Shown: positions 6,527-13,738 of the stretch, piece after piece
Layout: each line of letters begins with the position of its first letter
Numbering within the stretch: the first letter of the stretch is position 1
From: a virus
Strand: one strand, 5' to 3'
IMG/VR virus record: IMGVR_UViG_3300009526_000062
Span: 1-23,991 of that record
Length of the DNA stretch: 23,991 nucleotides
Notes under the pieces: model-generated
Database searches by the model: none
What the model was told of the DNA's origin: nothing
Seen by the model: only the letters and a program-made list of their open reading frames with translations
Made by a program: the position numbers and the translations under genes

Positions 6527-7521
6527 GCTATTGCCTCCTCTTTAAGTTTATATTTTGCATTTAATGGTTCTGCATACGTCTGTGGATATTCTGCAATTTT
6601 TTGCATATCCCATTTAGCACAAAATTTTATTAATTTTAATCCTACTTGTTCAACAGTTTTAGGTTTAATATCATTGATAGCATCGTTAATCAATGTTCTT
6701 ATTTCTTCAGGTTGTGCTGTTAAGTCACACAATGTTATATTTCTTTGAAAGTCATCCATCACTCTGTGTTCGATGCCATTGTGATCAACCCAACGTTGTA
6801 ACATTATATTGTTCCAATTATATCCTTTAGAATTTCTATCTTCAAATGCTTCTTGCAAACCAACTTTCTTTTTAGTTCCTTTTGTTCTAACTCCGGGATA
6901 AGCACTGAACACATTGTCAGCAGTATCGCCTCTCATACATTTTTCAAACAACAACCATTGAGGATTGGGTGCAGGTTTTTCTTCTTTGGTCTTTTTATCT
7001 ATTACTCTTTTTCCTTTTGGGTCAAAATATCCTTCATGTGTGGTTGTTACTTCAGTTATTCCATTGTATTGACACACATTAGGGGCGATCAATTGAGCAA
7101 AGTCACCGTCTGTTGAAACAATAATATGATTATCATCTGGATGTGATTGTACCCAACCTGCAATTAAATCATCTGCTTCAAGTTTAGGATTTTGAATAGA
7201 AGTACAATTTGTTTTTGTTTCAATAAATTCGTTAAAATTATCAAAAGTTTCCCAAAATATTAAATCTTCTTCGACTTCTTTTTCTGTTCTGGCGTCTCTA
7301 GCATTTTTTCTATTACGTTTATAAGGTTCATAAAAGTCTTTACGCCAACTTCTACCTTCCAAACAAAATACAACATGGTCACCTTTAAAATCCTGCCATA
7401 CTTTACGAACACTGTTTAATGTGATATGTAAAGCCATTCCTACCTTAGAATCCAAATCACTCTGTATTGCGTGTTTGGCTCTAAAAAATGTATTGGCTGT
7501 GTCTACAATTATATAATTCAT
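6523..7521 (-). CDS. rnh: FEN/T4 RNase H-type 5'-3' exonuclease
   Basis: A 332-residue structure-specific nuclease of the flap endonuclease (PIN-like) superfamily, closest in size and layout to T4 RNase H, which removes RNA primers and flaps on the lagging strand. Acidic metal-binding positions are visible in order: IIVDTAN with Asp7, FCLEGRSWRKDFYEPYKRNR (52-71), EADDLIAG (115-122), STDGDF (136-141) and RGDTADNV (197-204). These are followed by a helix-hairpin-helix-like YPGVRTKG (208-215) that would bind DNA. All key acidic clusters are present, so it should be active. It is coupled by TAATG to a small upstream coiled-coil protein. The family call is strong; assignment to T4 RNase H rather than another phage FEN-type exonuclease is probable. 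Confidence 0.85.
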   Translation of the reverse strand: MNYIIVDTANTFFRAKHAIQSDLDSKVGMALHITLNSVRKVWQDFKGDHVVFCLEGRSWRKDFYEPYKRNRKNARDARTEKEVEEDLIFWETFDNFNEFIETKTNCTSIQNPKLEADDLIAGWVQSHPDDNHIIVSTDGDFAQLIAPNVCQYNGITEVTTTHEGYFDPKGKRVIDKKTKEEKPAPNPQWLLFEKCMRGDTADNVFSAYPGVRTKGTKKKVGLQEAFEDRNSKGYNWNNIMLQRWVDHNGIEHRVMDDFQRNITLCDLTAQPEEIRTLINDAINDIKPKTVEQVGLKLIKFCAKWDMQKIAEYPQTYAEPLNAKYKLKEEAIA

Positions 7522-7751
7522 TACTCGATATCTGTTCTAACAATGTGCTTTCTTAATGCTCTGACAAGTTCTTCTATTTTGTCTATACAACCAATTAGAT
7601 CTCTGTCTGTGATGTACTTGCTTTTCTCTTTAAGTTTGTCGTATTCCTTAAGAGATATCTGTACAGTTGGGGCATAGTTCTCTTGGTGTCCTACACTCTC
7701 ATTTTCCATTGAGGCGTCTAGTGCTCTTTGTTTTTCTTCTGAGTCTGTCAT
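7521..7751 (-). CDS. Small coiled-coil protein, function unknown
   Basis: A 76-residue charged protein. The first 25 residues are acidic and probably disordered; residues 30-76 (ISLKEYDKLKEKSKYITD, then LIGCIDKIEELVRALRKHI) form a likely coiled coil. No enzyme or membrane motif is seen. The start at 7751 is followed by a TAATG junction to the FEN-type nuclease gene, so the two are co-translated. A role as a small partner of that nuclease is possible but is only context. Confidence 0.55.
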   Translation of the reverse strand: MTDSEEKQRALDASMENESVGHQENYAPTVQISLKEYDKLKEKSKYITDRDLIGCIDKIEELVRALRKHIVRTDIE

Positions 7752-7759
7752 ATTATCTC

Positions 7760-8155
7760 CTAACTTATTTCTGATTTATCTTCACTTAAATTTTTAGTAT
7801 TAATGTATCCAGCACCTCTTGTAGGATCTAAACCTTCTTCATCAAGAATATTTTGAGCTATTGTTCTGAACCAACCATCTACTATTTGTTCATTTGATTC
7901 TCCTTTGTAGCCTGCATCTAACAATTTCTCAATAAACTCATTGTTCCAATCCAGTTCAAAGAACCCGTTTCTTATGTTGTCTCCATTAATTTTTGTGTCT
8001 AACACAGCAACCCAAGGTTCACCTTTTGCTGTTGCTTGTTCTTTTTCTTTCATTAATGCATCTAACTTTGGATTTTTACTAGTTTCTTTAGAAGTTGTTT
8101 CTTTCTTCTTAATAAACTTGTCCTTTACTTCTTTAATTTTCTTAATGATGTCCAT
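7760..8155 (-). CDS. Conserved marine T4-like phage protein, function unknown (131 aa)
   Basis: A lysine-rich N-terminal helix (about 1-30) precedes a folded part with GEPWVAVLDTKINGDNIRNGFFELDWNNEFIEKLLDAGY and QIVDGWFRTIAQNIL (about 45-106). This block resembles a conserved uncharacterised family of marine T4-like phages. No catalytic residues can be named. The ATG at 8155 has GGAG upstream and stands 32 nt after the end of queE (8188); the stop is 8 nt before the next gene. Its place between queE and the nuclease genes may be historical rather than functional. Confidence 0.6.
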   Translation of the reverse strand: MDIIKKIKEVKDKFIKKKETTSKETSKNPKLDALMKEKEQATAKGEPWVAVLDTKINGDNIRNGFFELDWNNEFIEKLLDAGYKGESNEQIVDGWFRTIAQNILDEEGLDPTRGAGYINTKNLSEDKSEIS

Positions 8156-8187
8156 TATTATTCTCCATTTTTTCCTTGTTTATTTTA

Positions 8188-9087
8188 TCAAGTCCCCCAG
8201 GCATTTCCGAATATGTCGACGTGTAGTCTAGGAGTGTATCTCCATCCTTTTGCCATTGCCAATTCGGCAACTCTTTTTGTGTTGAGTGTGTATGTTTCTG
8301 ATCTGCCTCCCAGTGGCATGACATAAACGGGAACGTTGACTCCCACTTGATTGAACTCGGCAACTGCTTGTGCAACTTCATCAACATCGGAAGAATCAGC
8401 AACCACAAATTTGAAATACATTTCACTGTTAGGAATCCCATTATAAGACCTAGCAATTTCAGGTTTAATAGCAGTGTCCCACGGTTCACCTGATACGGAA
8501 AGTTTTGGAGAGCATGACCAAGTGACTTGGAATCTGTTTTGTTTTCTAAGATAGTCTTCAAAATCCTTATGTAAAGTCTGCGTTGTGTTTGTTTCGAAAG
8601 TAACATTTTTTAAATCCTTCATTCTTGGATGTTCAAATAGTTCGATGTATGTTCTTTGCCATCCTAACAAAGGTTCACCGCCTGTTAAAATAAAGTGTAC
8701 ATCTTGTCCATTAGACATAGTCCACTTGCCTTCGGGAGTTAAAGATAATATATGATCCACAACCTCGTCAACAGTTTTATCCATCATGAACTTTTTAAAC
8801 TCAGGATAGATACTGGCATAAGTGTCACAGCCTGTATGAATTATTGGCAAGTCTTCAAACTTATCCACTTTGTCGATAATCCCCTCATCTAACAACTTCT
8901 TAACTTCTGGATTGTATTTTATTCCTTGTTTGAGTTTTTCTGCTCTGTTTGGTTCTTTATCTAATCCAAAGTTCATACAACGAAAATTACAACCAAATGT
9001 TCTTAAGAACACACTGGGTACTCCAACAAAACGTCCTTCGCCTTGTATGGAATAAAATGCTTCTGAATATCGAAGTTTACTACTCAT
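8188..9087 (-). CDS. queE: QueE-like radical SAM enzyme (7-carboxy-7-deazaguanine synthase)
   Basis: Probable 7-carboxy-7-deazaguanine synthase, which rearranges carboxy-tetrahydropterin to the deazaguanine ring. The N-terminus RYSEAFYSIQGEGRFVGVPSVFLRTFG (6-32) and the LTGGEPLL motif (134-141) are typical of QueE. The cluster region is unusual: Cys33 and Cys37 are present as CNFRC, but the third cysteine expected at residue 40 is Phe. The nearest later cysteine is Cys87 (IHTGCDTYAS), after an insertion of about 45 residues, and probably supplies the third iron ligand. At 299 residues it is longer than E. coli QueE (223). folE lies directly upstream (4-nt gap), and a QueD-like gene and a DpdA-like gene lie elsewhere in the window, which supports a 7-deazaguanine pathway. 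Another radical SAM reaction cannot be excluded. Confidence 0.8.
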   Translation of the reverse strand: MSSKLRYSEAFYSIQGEGRFVGVPSVFLRTFGCNFRCMNFGLDKEPNRAEKLKQGIKYNPEVKKLLDEGIIDKVDKFEDLPIIHTGCDTYASIYPEFKKFMMDKTVDEVVDHILSLTPEGKWTMSNGQDVHFILTGGEPLLGWQRTYIELFEHPRMKDLKNVTFETNTTQTLHKDFEDYLRKQNRFQVTWSCSPKLSVSGEPWDTAIKPEIARSYNGIPNSEMYFKFVVADSSDVDEVAQAVAEFNQVGVNVPVYVMPLGGRSETYTLNTKRVAELAMAKGWRYTPRLHVDIFGNAWGT

Positions 9088-9091
9088 TGAT

Positions 9092-9766
9092 TTAGTTATG
9101 ACCTTTCATGCTTAAACATATATCATAGAACTCTTTCTTAAGAGGAGCATGTTTATCAAACGCACCCAACATGATAGCAGTTGTCATATCTGATTCATGT
9201 TCTCTTACACCTCTGTGTGTCATGCAATGATGTTCTGCTTTGATCAGTACAGCCACATTTGGAGTCTTTGCATATTTTTGTAATGCTTCAGAAATCTGTG
9301 TTGTCATTTCTTCCTGTATCTGAGGTCTTTCAGCAATGTGATGAACTAATCTATTAAATTTAGATAATCCAATAACTTCTTTTTCTGGAAGAACACCTAT
9401 CCAACACTTACCTACAATATTCTGAAAGTGATGAGCACAAGTTGATTTAACACTGATTGGACCACTTGTGTATAAACTTCTATAACCCATGTTAGGAAAA
9501 GAAGTAATTTTAGGCGGTTGAACAAATCTACCACCAAATATTTCTTTTATGTACATTTTAGCAACACGTCTTGCAGTCTCTTTTGTGTTGTGATCATTTT
9601 CAGTATCAATTACTAATGCATCGAGTACTCCTGAAAATGAATCTTCAACTTCTTTCTGAAGTTCTTCCAACTCGCCTTGTTCTACAAAATCAGCAATATT
9701 GTCATTGCTATGAAATCTAACGTCTTTTTCTTTAAGCCTTTGTCTTATTCGTTCAGATGCTTTCAT
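9092..9766 (-). CDS. folE: GTP cyclohydrolase I
   Basis: Converts GTP to dihydroneopterin triphosphate, the first step of both folate and 7-deazaguanine synthesis. The 224-residue length and core match FolE: zinc ligands Cys110 and His113 in STCAHHF, and Cys181 in HHCMTHRGV (179-187), with IGLSKFNRLV (132-141) between. The usual CEHH has become CAHH, a substitution at a position normally held by Glu, which may be a phage-type variant. Its ATG overlaps the stop of a small upstream gene as TAATG, with GAGG before it, and queE follows after 4 nt. This folE-queE pair, under the promoter at 10003-10031, makes a pathway to carboxy-deazaguanine more likely than folate supply. Confidence 0.9.
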   Translation of the reverse strand: MKASERIRQRLKEKDVRFHSNDNIADFVEQGELEELQKEVEDSFSGVLDALVIDTENDHNTKETARRVAKMYIKEIFGGRFVQPPKITSFPNMGYRSLYTSGPISVKSTCAHHFQNIVGKCWIGVLPEKEVIGLSKFNRLVHHIAERPQIQEEMTTQISEALQKYAKTPNVAVLIKAEHHCMTHRGVREHESDMTTAIMLGAFDKHAPLKKEFYDICLSMKGHN

Positions 9767-9978
9767 TAATTCCTCTTGATGTATGTTTCTAAAACTTCTA
9801 ATTGATCATGGTATTCAGCAATCACTTTTAATTCTTTTTCTATAGTTTCAAGAATGTCTCCGTGTTCACCAATTCCCACAGCCTTCTCCATGTATATTTC
9901 AACATTGGCTTTGTGTTTTTCTATATGTCCTTTGGCGTGTGCCACAAGTGCATCATATATGTGTTGTCTACTTGCCAT
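9766..9978 (-). CDS. Small helical conserved phage protein
   Basis: A 70-residue, almost entirely helical, His/Glu/Lys-rich protein (YDALVAHAKGHIEKHKANVEIYMEKAV, then KELKVIAEYHDQLEVLETYIKRN). It looks like a helical hairpin and would probably dimerise. Similar short proteins occur in marine T4-like phages. It is the first gene behind the strong promoter at 10003-10031, has GGAG upstream, and is coupled by TAATG to folE, so it leads the folE-queE operon. Function unknown. Confidence 0.6.
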   Translation of the reverse strand: MASRQHIYDALVAHAKGHIEKHKANVEIYMEKAVGIGEHGDILETIEKELKVIAEYHDQLEVLETYIKRN

Positions 9979-10002
9979 TTTTATTTCTCCTATGTTATTA
10001 CT

Positions 10003-10031
10003 ATATTAACAAATTTTATCTAATTTGTCAA
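10003..10031 (-). promoter_or_regulatory. Sigma70-type early promoter of the folE-queE operon
   Basis: Minus strand: -35 TTGACA at 10026-10031, 17-bp spacer, -10 TAATAT at 10003-10008. It overlaps the 3' end of the SGNH hydrolase gene and lies about 25 nt before the 70-residue gene that leads into folE and queE. The leader contains TAGGAG. Confidence 0.8.
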
Positions 10032-10614
10032 TGATTTGTTTAAGAACAATTTGGTTTCCTTCTTCAGTGTAGTGATTAATTTCACCTCTATGTTCATGCC
10101 AAATATCTGTTAAATCTAATGTGTTCTTTTCAAAAGCAAATTGGTTACTGATACTAAAATTGTCCACAGCCAAATATGGAATTGGTATGAATCTGTTTAT
10201 TTCTTCACGTAAAATTTGATATAGATCTTTTTGGTACTCATCATCGTAATGATGATAAAACCAATTTTTAGCAGTTTTCAACCCTGGATTGAACCAATCA
10301 ACTTTATCGTGTAAATCAGAGTATATCAAATCACAATGTTTATGTAACCCTTGTTTGTGTACAGGATGTTTAGGTGTGTGTATTCTGCTAGGACTAGTAT
10401 GACACACAATAACACAATCATAATTGTTAACCCAATACGAATCATGAGCACTTAAATCATGTAATTGTTTCAGTATTTTATATTCTCCCACACCAGCCTG
10501 TGCCAAATTGTTCACAGCATGAGTTTCGGATAATACCAAAGGCCAACCGATACCTTCACCACCGGGCCATTCACAACCAAAACTGTCGCCTGTTATTAAT
10601 ATTCTTTTAGCCAT
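10006..10614 (-). CDS. SGNH/GDSL-family hydrolase-like protein (first of a tandem pair)
   Basis: A 202-residue protein with the opening strand and nucleophile of SGNH hydrolases, RILITGDSFG (4-13, Ser11). NLAQAGVGE (37-45) fits the second block with its glycine, and a C-terminal NHYTEEGN (180-187) has the histidine expected of the last block. The family removes acyl or acetyl groups from sugars, lipids or other small molecules. It overlaps the neighbouring SGNH-like gene by 19 nt and both are similar in plan, so they may be old duplicates. No signal peptide is visible, so it probably acts in the cytoplasm. The substrate is unknown; the nearby glycosyltransferase suggests sugar chemistry as one option. 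Confidence 0.65.
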   Translation of the reverse strand: MAKRILITGDSFGCEWPGGEGIGWPLVLSETHAVNNLAQAGVGEYKILKQLHDLSAHDSYWVNNYDCVIVCHTSPSRIHTPKHPVHKQGLHKHCDLIYSDLHDKVDWFNPGLKTAKNWFYHHYDDEYQKDLYQILREEINRFIPIPYLAVDNFSISNQFAFEKNTLDLTDIWHEHRGEINHYTEEGNQIVLKQIIDKLDKIC

Positions 10615-11414
10615 TTCAAATATTCTGTTGCTATTATTGTATGATATTGATTGTTAAAATGTTCTTTGTCTTCAATAAAATAATCTTCTGCTTTGTGTCC
10701 TAATGTATTTAGATGTTGTTCCACACTCTGTTCAGCTCTTTTCAGGGTATCAATTTTACCAAAATAATCTGACTCACTGGGCCACACACCTCTGCTTCTA
10801 AAATTAAACACATACAACTTTGTGTTATTTGCTGTACACATCTTATCCCACATATACATATTTTTTAAAAATTCTCTTTTTTCTATTATAGTGTTGCACT
10901 CGTAAAACAATTTTACAGACATATAAGGATCTTTTCTTAGATCAGGTGATGTCAACCCATGTTCTGCTGAAAAGCCAATACTTGGTATTTTTTTATAATC
11001 ATCCCCCACAGGCTTCTGTAATATCTGCACAGTGTTTCCTGCAACAGGTTGATCAGAAAATTTTCTAACATTTTCAGTTGATTCTGGATGTTCGTATGTG
11101 AATTGATCTAATGGACCTGCTTCATGTTGTAAGTCTGGATCAAAACTTAATTCTATTCTATTCAACGGAGCCAAACAAATAAACACTTCGTCGATATCGT
11201 TATATTTAGAAAACATATTAGCCAACCAAATTGTGTACAAGTTGTTAGTTGCACCTGGTTGAGCATAAATTATAATGTCTTTATTGTGAATTTCAGAATA
11301 TTTTACTGCGTAATTATTATCGTTCCAAAATGTAAAACTACCTGGACCAACTTGTCCTTCAATGGTTTTATATCCTACTGTGTGGCTATCGCCTATAAAA
11401 AGTGATCTGCTCAT
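10596..11414 (-). CDS. SGNH/GDSL-family hydrolase-like protein (second of a tandem pair)
   Basis: A 272-residue protein starting SRSLFIGDSHTVGY, with the GDS nucleophile motif (8-10), a second-block IYAQPGATNN (about 49-58) and a late histidine in the C-terminal segment FNNQYHTIIA. It is larger than its downstream neighbour and contains an extra middle part (about 90-190) with no recognisable motif. It lacks a signal peptide. The ATG at 11414 overlaps the oxygenase stop as ATGA and its end overlaps the smaller SGNH-like gene, so all three are expressed together from the promoter inside the phosphoribosyltransferase gene. The fold call rests on the N-terminal motif; activity and substrate are inferred only. 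Confidence 0.6.
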   Translation of the reverse strand: MSRSLFIGDSHTVGYKTIEGQVGPGSFTFWNDNNYAVKYSEIHNKDIIIYAQPGATNNLYTIWLANMFSKYNDIDEVFICLAPLNRIELSFDPDLQHEAGPLDQFTYEHPESTENVRKFSDQPVAGNTVQILQKPVGDDYKKIPSIGFSAEHGLTSPDLRKDPYMSVKLFYECNTIIEKREFLKNMYMWDKMCTANNTKLYVFNFRSRGVWPSESDYFGKIDTLKRAEQSVEQHLNTLGHKAEDYFIEDKEHFNNQYHTIIATEYLKWLKEY

Positions 11415-11977
11415 TGTTTTACCTTTATATCAAAGTTTGCAATACAACGTGGGCCATTTTTAGGAATCCCACCTCCATGCATTATTTTACCATTAAAGAT
11501 AATTGCTCTACCTTTTTTTGGCTCAACTGATTTTATAATTTTTCCATCATTGTCAAAAAATACTGTATCTCCATCTGCATCATTAACAAAATAAATCACT
11601 GCCATATGATCTACTTCTATATCAATGTGAGGTGCATAGTGTGTTAGTTCTGTTGCATGTGGTACTGTGATAAACACCCTTGCCAACATAATATTTTGCA
11701 ATATTAAATCATTTACATTGCACAAAGCCTGAGCCACCATTCCAAAATTGTCAAGGTGTTTACTGATTGATGTATGTGATTTAAGCAAATGTACAAAACT
11801 TAACGGCGGTTGATTTGTTTCTTTAGCAGTTATTTCATATTTGCATTTAAAATCAACACTGGGATCAATGAACTCTTCGCCTTTGTTTTTAACACCTAAT
11901 GTAATTAACTCAAGATGATCTTGCAAATAAGCAGGTATTAGATCATCATAAACTTTGATAAATGGTTCATTATTCAT
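11411..11977 (-). CDS. 2-oxoglutarate/Fe(II)-dependent oxygenase (prolyl-hydroxylase-like)
   Basis: A 188-residue dioxygenase of the 2OG-Fe(II) class, which hydroxylates a protein, nucleic acid or small molecule. The iron site is visible: His117-x-Asp119 in YAPHIDIE, distal His167 in GKIMHGG, and Arg177 in GPRCIANFDI to hold 2-oxoglutarate. I place the start at ATG 11977, giving MNNEPFIKVYDDLIP, which is the usual N-terminal pattern of this group. It overlaps the HIT gene stop; an earlier alternative start would add 11 residues. Marine T4-like phages often carry several such oxygenases. The target is unknown; neighbours include SGNH-like hydrolases and a HIT protein, so carbohydrate or nucleotide chemistry is possible. 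Confidence 0.8.
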   Translation of the reverse strand: MNNEPFIKVYDDLIPAYLQDHLELITLGVKNKGEEFIDPSVDFKCKYEITAKETNQPPLSFVHLLKSHTSISKHLDNFGMVAQALCNVNDLILQNIMLARVFITVPHATELTHYAPHIDIEVDHMAVIYFVNDADGDTVFFDNDGKIIKSVEPKKGRAIIFNGKIMHGGGIPKNGPRCIANFDIKVKQ

Positions 11978-12353
11978 TTTTTGTGTAATCCCCTTTGCCT
12001 GGTATAACATTCCTTACACCACCTTTGGGATTTTCACAATCACCTTTTTTCCTAGGAATAAGATGAACGTGTGGATACATCACAGTTTGCCCTGCCGCTT
12101 CACCAACATTGATCCCAACATTGTATCCGTCAACAACACCTTTGGCAACATTGTCATTGCCTATTTTAATTGCAAGTTCAACACATCTAATAAGTCTTTC
12201 TTGTGTTGCTTCTTTAGGCACTATTAAAGAATGTCCTTCTGTAACTGGATATCCGTCATTGTACCACATCATGTCTTTAAAATCATACACCACATCTGTC
12301 CAAGGTGCTCTTCCGTCTTTCTTTGCTTTTTCTAATGTGTCTACTTCTATCAT
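11970..12353 (-). CDS. HIT (histidine triad) family nucleotide-binding protein
   Basis: A 127-residue HIT protein that would hydrolyse or transfer nucleoside phosphates. The motif GQTVMYPHVHLIPRKKGD (88-105) keeps the two critical histidines, His95 (nucleophile) and His97, while the first of the usual triad is Tyr93. Upstream PVTEGHSLIVPKE (36-48) matches the HIT N-terminal half. I chose the ATG at 12353, giving MIEVDTLEKA: it has GGGAG 8 nt upstream and overlaps the phosphoribosyltransferase stop as TAATG. A perfect promoter lies about 50 nt upstream inside that gene. The substrate is unknown; the neighbouring purine phosphoribosyltransferase suggests nucleotide metabolism. Confidence 0.85.
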   Translation of the reverse strand: MIEVDTLEKAKKDGRAPWTDVVYDFKDMMWYNDGYPVTEGHSLIVPKEATQERLIRCVELAIKIGNDNVAKGVVDGYNVGINVGEAAGQTVMYPHVHLIPRKKGDCENPKGGVRNVIPGKGDYTKNE

Positions 12354-12802
12354 TACCATTGCTCCCAAGGAAATACAATCCATTGTGGATTTTCTTCTTT
12401 GTTTATATTATAGCACCAATAATCTAATGTGTCAAACTTGCTTGGCTTATTGTGTATGATTGCGGCTGTTTTTACTCTGTCTTCTCCACCAAAATTTTCA
12501 CGAATGAATTTGAATGTGCTACCGGAATCATTAATGTCATCGATAATTAATATTTTTTTTTGAAATGCATAGGCTTTTTCTAGATTAGATAAATCTGGTT
12601 TTGCTTTATGATCTCTCAATCTAACGTCTAATACTTCGTGTGGAATATGCATTCGATGACTCATATACACACCAGGAATACATCCACCTCTGTTGATACC
12701 CATAACAAGGTCAGGTTCAAATCCATCTTTACCCATTTGCTCACAGATTTTATCCATGCCGTTTCGAACCTGTATCATTGTAAAATAAACTTTATTGTCC
12801 AT
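12353..12802 (-). CDS. Purine-type phosphoribosyltransferase (Gpt-like)
   Basis: A 149-residue type I phosphoribosyltransferase, which joins a free base to PRPP to give a nucleotide. The PRPP-binding signature ILIIDDINDSGST is at 84-96, and the N-terminal DLVMGINRGGCIPGVYMSHRM (31-51) matches xanthine/guanine phosphoribosyltransferases, which share this short length. A plausible role is recycling guanine to GMP; a DpdA-like enzyme in the same genome would free guanine from DNA by base exchange. It is coupled to an upstream unknown gene and to the HIT gene downstream by TAATG overlaps. Base specificity cannot be settled by eye, so uracil or hypoxanthine are less likely alternatives. Confidence 0.8.
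   Translation of the reverse strand: MDNKVYFTMIQVRNGMDKICEQMGKDGFEPDLVMGINRGGCIPGVYMSHRMHIPHEVLDVRLRDHKAKPDLSNLEKAYAFQKKILIIDDINDSGSTFKFIRENFGGEDRVKTAAIIHNKPSKFDTLDYWCYNINKEENPQWIVFPWEQW
12407..12435 (-). promoter_or_regulatory. Perfect-consensus sigma70 promoter inside the phosphoribosyltransferase gene
   Basis: Minus strand: -35 TTGACA at 12430-12435, exact 17-bp spacer, -10 TATAAT at 12407-12412. Both hexamers are perfect. The site lies within coding sequence (codons for FDTLDYWCYN) and about 45-50 nt before the HIT gene ATG at 12353, so it should add transcription of the HIT, oxygenase and SGNH genes. Confidence 0.75.
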
Positions 12803-13152
12803 TAGTAGTTCTCTTCATCTGGGTTTTTAGAACAATAATCTGTATAACAGATTCTCCAAACGTTCTTAAATTTTTCATATGCTATTTGTAATGAAGGATA
12901 ATCGTCACACACTTTATCTATAGTTTCTAAAGTTGGTACTGTGTCTTCAAAAGGTTTACCAGGTAAGAAATCGTCAAACTTCATATTTTCAAAACCTTTC
13001 CCTGCATCTGGACCAAAGTCAATTGGTGCTGTGATAGACATTGATGATGGTGAGGATGTCGAATAACTCACAACCGGTCCTGATGAACTACTAGTGAGTG
13101 ACTCAGAATCGACACTCCATATTTCTTCTTCTTGTTTTTTACTAATTGTCAT
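12802..13152 (-). CDS. Conserved small phage protein, function unknown (116 aa)
   Basis: A 116-residue protein with a Ser/Thr/Pro-rich, probably disordered first half (about 15-45) and a conserved-looking folded end: GKPFEDTVPTLETIDKVCDDYPSLQIAYEKFKNVWRICYTDYC (about 65-107). The end resembles an uncharacterised family in marine T4-like phages. There is no membrane segment or catalytic motif. The ATG at 13152 has AGGAG upstream. Its end overlaps the phosphoribosyltransferase start as TAATG, so the two are co-translated. No clear promoter was found in the 25-nt gap before it. Confidence 0.6.
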   Translation of the reverse strand: MTISKKQEEEIWSVDSESLTSSSSGPVVSYSTSSPSSMSITAPIDFGPDAGKGFENMKFDDFLPGKPFEDTVPTLETIDKVCDDYPSLQIAYEKFKNVWRICYTDYCSKNPDEENY

Positions 13153-13177
13153 ATAAATTTAACTCCTTTAAGATATA

Positions 13178-13738
13178 TTAATATAACTCTTCTACTTTAT
13201 CACAAATCTTAAGTCTTTTTGCTTCTTTGGCATCTAACCACACATCCTGTGGTGGCAGTAAAATTTCTCTAATTTGTTTTTCGTTCATGCCTATACATTT
13301 TTTGTAGTGTTCAATCATTCGTTTTGTACTCAGTTCGAATTCTTTAACTCTTGCATACAGTTCGTGTTCTTTACCTGCACTGCCCCAACTGTATTGGTGT
13401 GATAGTATTGCAGTATTAGGTGTTAATATTCTTGAACCTTTTTTACCTGCTATGAATAATAAAAATCCACATGACGCAATTAATCCTAATCCCACAGTTT
13501 TAATTGGTATAGTACTCGCTTTCATTGTATCAATCAATGCAAATGCGGCGTGTACATCTCCACCAGGTGAATTAATTATCAAAGTTAGTTGTGGTAATCT
13601 TGTGTCTGCTAGATTGTGATTCATAATCCACTGAATGCAACTTCTACAAGATTCCATTGTGATGTCTTCCATCAAAACGTAAATACCGTTAGATGCTAGA
13701 TTATTTTGTTGTTCTGGTGGTCGTCCTTTTTTAGCCAT
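13178..13738 (-). CDS. clpP: ClpP-like serine protease
   Basis: A 186-residue ClpP-family peptidase. The substrate-binding SPGG (57-60), nucleophile Ser89 in IASCGF, His114 in LSHQYSWG and Asp165 in PPQDVWLDAKEA match the ClpP catalytic triad, so it should be active. I start it at ATG 13738 (MAKKGRPPEQ), which has GGAG 9 nt upstream; an earlier in-frame start would add five residues. It overlaps the glycosyltransferase end by 8 nt. No ClpX or ClpA is encoded in this window, so it may use host ATPases or a phage one; the MoxR-type ATPase here is not a known ClpP partner. Marine T4-like phages have similar clpP genes. Confidence 0.85.
   Translation of the reverse strand: MAKKGRPPEQQNNLASNGIYVLMEDITMESCRSCIQWIMNHNLADTRLPQLTLIINSPGGDVHAAFALIDTMKASTIPIKTVGLGLIASCGFLLFIAGKKGSRILTPNTAILSHQYSWGSAGKEHELYARVKEFELSTKRMIEHYKKCIGMNEKQIREILLPPQDVWLDAKEAKRLKICDKVEELY

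Noticed and set aside
8142-8606. Second minus-strand open frame of 154 codons
   Set aside because: It overlaps queE in another frame, and queE has clear conserved motifs. The product has no recognisable features and no ribosome site.
11978-12010. Longer N-terminus for the oxygenase
   Set aside because: Adds 11 residues inside the HIT gene without a better ribosome site; the family pattern begins at MNNEPF.
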